NCBI GenBank assembly: GCA_026391515.1
Contig: JAPLEC010000177.1
Span: 1 to 15,199 of the forward strand
Length of the DNA: 15,199 bases
Source: Bacteroidia bacterium
GTDB lineage: Bacteria > Bacteroidota > Bacteroidia > Bacteroidales > VadinHA17
Direction of reading: 5' to 3'
Shown: positions 1-5,052 of the stretch, piece by piece
Numbering within the stretch: position 1 is the stretch's first letter
How the letters are laid out: each line of letters starts with the position of its first letter
Made by a program: the position numbers and the translations under genes
Notes under the pieces: model-generated
What the model was told of the DNA's origin: nothing
Databases searched by the model: none
Seen by the model: only the letters and a program-made list of their open reading frames with translations

Positions 1-1683
1 ACCAACAAGAATTGATTTAAGCTTTTCCAGAGTAGACTTAGCCTGATCATCCAGTTCGTAACTGTCAAATTCAAAAAGAATATTCTTAATTGTCAGGAAG
101 CTGCCTTCAGCGACTTCTTCAGGCGTCAGAGACGCGTTTACCACCATATAATGGCTCAGAAAATAAAGTGGGAGAGCTAAATTAATTTTTTCAGTTTTAT
201 AACCGGGATGACTTACAGAAAGTTCATAATCGCCAGGTTTAATATTAAAAGTATATGTTCCATCTCCATTTACTGAAACCTGTTTAGGTAATGTTTTTTT
301 ATCGACATCTGTTACATTCATGACAACTTTTGCCGGGTCAATAACCATTCCATCCTTCAAAGTCACTGCTCCTTCAACTTTTGTAATCTCATCGGCAGGA
401 TTTATTGCCACAAGGGAGTAAATGTTTTTTGTCTGACTTTTATCATCATAACGACTGGCTACAAAACCTGGTGCATTGTTATTAAGGATGAAAAAAGTAT
501 TCTCATCAGTTGTATTAAAAGCAAAAGGCATTCCGACAGGATTTGTCCAGTAATTATTTTTATTGATCGATCTGAAAACATCATAACCCCCCATGCTTAC
601 ATGTCCTTTAGAACTGAAGATCAGAGCATTATTGGCAGGATCAAAAAATGGAGTATCCTCATCATAGGCTGTATTTATCACCTCTCCGCAGTTGACAGGA
701 TCATCCCATGTCCCATCCTCTTTTCTGATTGAATACCAGATGTCGAGTTCTCCAAATCCACCGGGTCTGTTGCTTGAGAAATAGATTGTATTTCCATCAG
801 GAGTAATAAAACCGTGAGATTCCCAATATACAGAATTTATAGGTTTCCCCAGGCTTTTTATTTTGGTCCATGAGGTGTCTTTTCTCTGGCAGAGGTACAG
901 ATTACCGTCACCGCCGTCATCCATATACAGTATGAGATTCTTTCCGTCGCCGGTTATTGAATTTGAATAGAACCTGTCGTAACCTCCGAGCTGTTTTGTA
1001 ATATCAACAGGGATCTCCCATTTATCTCTTTTATAAGAGCATAGGATCTTAGTTTTTCCTTCACTTTTCTGTGTAAAAATAAAAACAGAGTCATTTTTTG
1101 CCAGGACAGGATTGCATGCCCCCGGGTAATCTTTCAACCAGGGAATAAAGAAGTTCGATATTATGGTTAAAGGTCTCTTTTTTAGTTCCAAAGCGTACCT
1201 GCAATCACCGATCTGTGTGTCAATAAAATCCACTTTAGTAGGATCGCTATCACCAAGCTTCTTTTTTACATCATAATAAAGCGTAATGGCTTTTTCGAGA
1301 CTGTCATTTTTATGATATGCAATAGCAAGGTACATGTATGTATCCAAAGGAGCCTTTTCGCCACGTTGCTCATATTCCTTTTCAGTGCTCACAACATTTG
1401 CCGAAGCAATCTTCAGAAGCCTGAGTGCTTCGGAGGCTTTACCATCTATATTCAGGTAACAGATTCCAAGCTTGGCAGCAAGGTTTGCATTGTCGGGATA
1501 CGACTGCACCAGTGGCTCATATAAGCTTGCAGCCTTTTCATAATCCTCATCATAATAGTAAGAAATATCAGCTTCCTGAAAGGCTCTGTTATATTCCTTT
1601 TTTTGTGATTCCTGAGAAAGTAGTGGAGTAAAGCAGTCTGTGATGAAGAGAATGAGTAGAATTCTTACATAAAGACGATTCAT
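1..1683 (-). CDS. TPR + PD40 beta-propeller + CRD + OmpA-like envelope protein (PorE-like architecture), 3' end beyond the window
   Basis: Translating the minus strand from the ATG at 1683 gives 561 codons, open to the left edge. Residues 1-24 look like a signal peptide (hydrophobic ILLILFI, likely cut after LLSQ). TPR-like helices occupy about 30-165, with the paralogue motif GICYLN and a second conserved Cys at 161. About 185-425 is a PD40/PEG propeller (WESHGF, YFSSNRPGGFGELDIW, SSKGHVSMGGYDVF). About 434-520 resembles a carboxypeptidase-regulatory/CnaB-like fold (GTYTFNIKPGDYEL). From about 531, NILFEFDSYELDD is the start of an OmpA-like peptidoglycan-binding domain that is cut off. This order (TPR, propeller, CRD, OmpA) is that reported for PorE of the type IX secretion system, but many Bacteroidota carry paralogues, so the function is not assigned. 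The PorE lipobox is not evident: the only early Cys (17) follows Asp. The start codon overlaps the preceding stop by one base (TAATG), implying translational coupling. Confidence 0.9.
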   Translation of the reverse strand, partial: MNRLYVRILLILFITDCFTPLLSQESQKKEYNRAFQEADISYYYDEDYEKAASLYEPLVQSYPDNANLAAKLGICYLNIDGKASEALRLLKIASANVVSTEKEYEQRGEKAPLDTYMYLAIAYHKNDSLEKAITLYYDVKKKLGDSDPTKVDFIDTQIGDCRYALELKKRPLTIISNFFIPWLKDYPGACNPVLAKNDSVFIFTQKSEGKTKILCSYKRDKWEIPVDITKQLGGYDRFYSNSITGDGKNLILYMDDGGDGNLYLCQRKDTSWTKIKSLGKPINSVYWESHGFITPDGNTIYFSSNRPGGFGELDIWYSIRKEDGTWDDPVNCGEVINTAYDEDTPFFDPANNALIFSSKGHVSMGGYDVFRSINKNNYWTNPVGMPFAFNTTDENTFFILNNNAPGFVASRYDDKSQTKNIYSLVAINPADEITKVEGAVTLKDGMVIDPAKVVMNVTDVDKKTLPKQVSVNGDGTYTFNIKPGDYELSVSHPGYKTEKINLALPLYFLSHYMVVNASLTPEEVAEGSFLTIKNILFEFDSYELDDQAKSTLEKLKSILVG

Positions 1684-3626
1684 TATTTAGATACTTTTTT
1701 AATGAAGATTTGATCGGGATAACCTTTCCTCATCAATTCCGACCTCCACGCAGAGGCTTCTTCCCTTGTAGCAAAACGTCCTGTAATGTACCTGAAGAAT
1801 TTATCAACATCATTGTACATTACTTTCATATCAGAAATGTGCTTGAAATAGCTGATATCAACAGGCTTATAAAGAGCCATTACCTGAACGGTATAATAGA
1901 GTACATCAGAGTCCTTAATGCTTGCATCGCCAACCGCATTTACCTTCATATTTTTAATCAGGATGCTGGTATCAATTGCAGCAACAGTAGGTATTTGAGA
2001 AAGATTTATTTTTTCGTATACAACCGGTTTAATAAGAGATGAGTCCCTTTTTAATGTAACATCAAGAGTGACAGATAATTCAGGATTATCCGTGATTATG
2101 GTTGTATCGATAGTCTGGGGAAAATATCCGTCACCGGAGTACACAAGCTTAAATTGACCGGGAGCTACATTAAAACTATATAATCCTGAGGTTTTATCTG
2201 GTGCACCTCTGTATAAAGTATCTCCGGAAGCTTTATTGAGGATATTAATATTATACTTTTTATTAGCAGCTAAAGCTGTATCATTTAGATTGAATTTCCC
2301 GTTAATCTCATAAATCTGATTGACGTCCAAGCCTCCAAGACCAAGATAGAAAATGTCTCTTTTCTTGTAATCGGTTTTTATCGAATAATATGCGTTTGTA
2401 CCATTATTGGATGGCTGGAAGAATTTATCGTCATCTGTCGAATTAACAGGGAACCCAAGGTTTTGAGGCTTTTTCCATTCATTCCCGAATCTCTGACTCT
2501 TATAATTATCATACCCTCCTATTGAATTATGCCCTTCAGAACAAAAATAGAGAACAGAGTCATTCTGAGTTATAAAGGGATCATCTTCATTATATGCTGT
2601 ATTGATTGTTGTTCCAAGATTGACAGGTACACCCCAGTCGCCCGAACCATCCTTCTCCGAGACATAAATATCCAGCCCACCCTGACCTCCATCTCTGTTA
2701 CTTGTAAAATAGAGCTTTTTACCATCTGCTGAAACTGAAGCATGGGACTCATAAAACTTTGTATTGATATTCCTATTAAGTTTTACAATTGGAGTCCATG
2801 AGTCATTTACATATTTGGACAAATAAATATTCCCGTCATAATCATCAGTTTTATACAGATATAACTCAGTTCCGTCATTATTAAGAGAGCAGGATGAGCA
2901 GTCTTCCCCGGCATTTATCTGGGATGTAATTTCAACAGGTGTCTGCCACTTGCCTCTGATTTTCTTTGAGAATAGAATTACATTAACGAGACCTCTGCGT
3001 TCGGTATAGACTATTGTATTACCATCAAAGCTGACTGCAGGATTTTCATTCATTGAGCCCTGACAAAATTCTTTTCCAAGAATTTTCTTGCTCATTGCAA
3101 CAGGATTTTCCTCGACCTTAATTGCATTGTTGCAGGCTTGAATCTGTTGATCGACAAAGGAAAGGTTTTCCATTCCGCCTTTACCTTTCGTTTCACTTGC
3201 AAGCTTGTTAAATGTTTGAAACGTATTGAAACTTTTTTCCAGCTCATTATTGATCATATAAGCTTTCGCGAGAGAGAAATAAGCATCGAGAGGAGCTTTC
3301 TTTTCTTTAAAAGATGCGGTTTTTGCACTGTAATTGGCATTCTTTACTGCTTCCTCAAGATATGGTATCGCTTTTTCTTTTTCATCCGGAATGTTCAGGT
3401 AACATGTTCCGATTTTGTATTTAATATTCAGATTATCAGGGCTGTCAAGCAAAATGTACAGCTGATTAGCCAGTTCATAATCTTCGTACAGGAAGTATGA
3501 TTCAGCCTGTTTAAAGATTTCTTGTAACTCTTTTGATGATTGAGCTGAAGCAGCTGCAGAGAAAATTATCAGAGTCAATAGCTGCAACCGGAGGCGGAAA
3601 AATATTTCTCTGAAATTTTTCATCAT
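1683..3626 (-). CDS. TPR + PD40 propeller + CRD + C-terminal SPOR-like protein
   Basis: This is a 647-residue secreted protein. Residues 1-28 form a signal peptide with an AxA site (cleavage likely ASA/QSS). TPR-like helices run about 32-170 (motifs KIGTCYLN and QQIQACNNA, both Cys conserved in the three neighbours). About 185-430 is the PD40/PEG propeller (SHASVSADGKKLYFTSNRDG, GGQGGLDIYVSE, INTAYNEDDPF, GHNSIGGYD). About 440-525 is a CRD-like beta domain. The last ~70 residues (577-645) read as a SPOR domain: YYTVQVMAL opening, RYITGRFATREEA centre, GYPDQIFIKKV end. SPOR domains bind peptidoglycan strands lacking peptide stems, so the protein is probably periplasmic and cell-wall associated. 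Two adjacent ATGs (3626, 3623) are possible starts; a -7-like box lies three bases upstream. It is probably cotranscribed with the OmpA-ended gene that follows. Function is unknown; a structural or secretion-associated scaffold is inferred from architecture only. Confidence 0.9.
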   Translation of the reverse strand: MMKNFREIFFRLRLQLLTLIIFSAAASAQSSKELQEIFKQAESYFLYEDYELANQLYILLDSPDNLNIKYKIGTCYLNIPDEKEKAIPYLEEAVKNANYSAKTASFKEKKAPLDAYFSLAKAYMINNELEKSFNTFQTFNKLASETKGKGGMENLSFVDQQIQACNNAIKVEENPVAMSKKILGKEFCQGSMNENPAVSFDGNTIVYTERRGLVNVILFSKKIRGKWQTPVEITSQINAGEDCSSCSLNNDGTELYLYKTDDYDGNIYLSKYVNDSWTPIVKLNRNINTKFYESHASVSADGKKLYFTSNRDGGQGGLDIYVSEKDGSGDWGVPVNLGTTINTAYNEDDPFITQNDSVLYFCSEGHNSIGGYDNYKSQRFGNEWKKPQNLGFPVNSTDDDKFFQPSNNGTNAYYSIKTDYKKRDIFYLGLGGLDVNQIYEINGKFNLNDTALAANKKYNINILNKASGDTLYRGAPDKTSGLYSFNVAPGQFKLVYSGDGYFPQTIDTTIITDNPELSVTLDVTLKRDSSLIKPVVYEKINLSQIPTVAAIDTSILIKNMKVNAVGDASIKDSDVLYYTVQVMALYKPVDISYFKHISDMKVMYNDVDKFFRYITGRFATREEASAWRSELMRKGYPDQIFIKKVSK

Positions 3627-3628
3627 AA

Positions 3629-3636
3629 CAAATATA
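3629..3636 (-). promoter_or_regulatory. Possible Bacteroidota -7 box before the SPOR-ended gene
   Basis: The minus strand reads TATATTTG, an exact match to the Bacteroidota -7 consensus TAnnTTTG, ending three bases before the first ATG. No convincing -33 TTTG is seen at the usual 19-21 bp spacing. If it is used, transcription would start at or within the tandem ATGs, giving a leaderless message, probably from the second ATG. The spacer is AT-rich, so a chance match is possible. Confidence 0.35.
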
Positions 3637-3654
3637 ATACTTTTTATATATGAA

Positions 3655-3673
3655 AAGCCCGTTAAACCGGCTT
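3655..3673 (-). terminator. Weak hairpin between two paralogues
   Basis: The minus strand has AAGCC and GGCTT arms with GTTTAAC partly pairing in the loop, followed by a short TTTT run. It starts three bases after the TAA of the minimal TPR-propeller gene (stop at 3677-3679). The stem is short (5 bp plus a mismatch and 2 bp), so it could be an attenuator or a processing site rather than a full terminator. Confidence 0.35.
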
Positions 3674-3676
3674 AAT

Positions 3677-4951
3677 TTACTTAAAGGTTATCTTGTAAAT
3701 ATCCTCTTTCTCTGACTCTTCTGATTCTTTATATATTGAATAATAGCCCGACCTTCCATTTGCAACAGGCATGAAGAAAATATTGTCGTCAGGTGTGTTC
3801 AGAGGATAGCCAAGGTTTTCCGGCTGGTTCCAAAGGTTATTCGACTGAAGATCAGACCTGAATAAATCATATCCTCCCATGTTTTTATGACCCTGCGAAC
3901 TGAAAAAAAGTGTTTCCCCGTTATTTATCAGGAAAGGGCGGTCTTCATTGAATGGTGTATTAATTTCTGGTCCCAAATTTACCGCCGGTCCCCAATCACC
4001 ATTATTTTTTTTGGAAAGATAAAGATCAAGCCCCCCGAATCCACCGGGTCTGTCTGAAGCAAAAATCATCTGACTTCCATCATCAGAAATAAAACCATGG
4101 GATTCCCAGTATTTTGTATTTATATTTTTATTGAGTTTGACTGTCGGGGCCCAGCTGATTCCATCGAATGTGCTTGTATAAATATCGCTGTTGAAATTGT
4201 CATCCTTTGAAAGGAATAAGACCTTTCCATCCGAGGAGAGGCATGAAATGTACATATCTCCGTCTGACAGAAGTTCGGGTGTAATATTTACCGGTGTAGT
4301 CCACTTGCCGTTGACAAGTTGTGTCAACATTATAGCATCGTAGAATTTTAATGAAACCATATAAGCAAATGATTTTCCATCGGCTGATATGACAGGATTA
4401 AAATTTGACTTCTCATCATTAAAGGGAGCCCCTATATTCTCTTCTGTATAGGATACAGGTTTTGACATTAATTCTTTTGCATCATTGCATGATTTAATCT
4501 GTTGATTGATAAAATCATGATTCTCACGGTCATCCGGAAGAAGTGTCCCTGAGAATTTATTGAATGCCTCCTTTGCATTATCGAATTGATAATTAATCAG
4601 ATAAGCTTCGCCAAGTTCATAGAGTGCGTCGTAAGGTGCAGTCACCTGGTTAATTGTTCCTTCTTTATATTTAGCTGATACATTTTTTGATGCAGCTTCG
4701 AGATAATCTATTGACAGGTTCTTTTTCCCATTGATATTAAGATAACAAACTCCGATTCGATATGCAACATCTGCATTCTCAGGTACCTTTTCATAAAGCT
4801 GCAGATAATAAGGAAGGGCATCAGAATAATCTTCATTCATGAAAAAATATTCAGCTTCAATAAAAATATCCTGAAGTGTTTTTAATTGCTGTGCAATGAG
4901 GGAATATGGTAAAGCTGATATTAAAAGCAAAAGGATAATTCTTCTGCACAT
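3677..4951 (-). CDS. Minimal TPR + PD40 propeller protein without C-terminal anchor
   Basis: Using the ATG at 4951, the product is 424 residues. The open frame extends to a TTG at 4972, but that codon overlaps a -7 box, and the ATG start gives a clean signal peptide (MCRRIILLLLISALPYS, likely cut after SLIA). TPR-like helices cover about 27-160 with the family motifs RIGVCYLN and NQQIKSCNDA. About 175-420 is the PD40/PEG propeller (WESHGFISDDGS, ASDRPGGFGGLDLYLS, INTPFNEDRPF, GHKNMGGYDLFRS, NLGYPLNTPDDN). The protein stops just after the last blade, lacking the CRD and the anchoring domain present in its three neighbours. It is presumably a soluble periplasmic protein or binds an anchored partner. 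It sits behind a strong hairpin and its own -7 box, so it probably begins a three-gene transcription unit. Function unknown. Confidence 0.88.
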   Translation of the reverse strand: MCRRIILLLLISALPYSLIAQQLKTLQDIFIEAEYFFMNEDYSDALPYYLQLYEKVPENADVAYRIGVCYLNINGKKNLSIDYLEAASKNVSAKYKEGTINQVTAPYDALYELGEAYLINYQFDNAKEAFNKFSGTLLPDDRENHDFINQQIKSCNDAKELMSKPVSYTEENIGAPFNDEKSNFNPVISADGKSFAYMVSLKFYDAIMLTQLVNGKWTTPVNITPELLSDGDMYISCLSSDGKVLFLSKDDNFNSDIYTSTFDGISWAPTVKLNKNINTKYWESHGFISDDGSQMIFASDRPGGFGGLDLYLSKKNNGDWGPAVNLGPEINTPFNEDRPFLINNGETLFFSSQGHKNMGGYDLFRSDLQSNNLWNQPENLGYPLNTPDDNIFFMPVANGRSGYYSIYKESEESEKEDIYKITFK

Positions 4952-4969
4952 AACTATTGGTTTTGCTAA

Positions 4970-4977
4970 CAAATTTA
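4970..4977 (-). promoter_or_regulatory. Bacteroidota -7 box for the minimal TPR-propeller gene
   Basis: The minus strand reads TAAATTTG, an exact TAnnTTTG match, 18 bases before the ATG at 4951 and downstream of the hairpin at 5024-5049. At the expected -33 position there is only a T-run. The position predicts a leader of roughly a dozen bases and argues against the upstream TTG start. Confidence 0.5.
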
Positions 4978-5023
4978 GAAAAAAATTAGCAACAGAAAAA
5001 TGATCAGGATTTTATTTTAAAAG

Positions 5024-5049
5024 AGATGGCCGGTGAAAGCCGGCCATCT
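5024..5049 (-). terminator. Strong hairpin terminator after the 958-residue gene
   Basis: A perfect 10-bp inverted repeat (AGATGGCCGG / CCGGCCATCT) encloses a 6-base loop. On the minus strand it starts three bases after the TGA stop (5053-5055) and is followed by CTTTTAAAATAAAA. The GC-rich core in an AT-rich spacer and its position support an intrinsic terminator, although the U-run is short and interrupted. Confidence 0.7.
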
Positions 5050-5052
5050 TAA

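Noticed and set aside
1..60. Cys17 of the OmpA-ended paralogue's leader (1633-1635) as a lipoprotein cysteine
   Set aside because: The residue before the Cys is Asp and the lipobox consensus is not met; a signal peptidase I site after LLSQ is more plausible.
4952..4972. TTG start for the minimal TPR-propeller gene
   Set aside because: The codon overlaps a TAAATTTG box and places extra residues ahead of a normal signal peptide; the ATG at 4951 is better.
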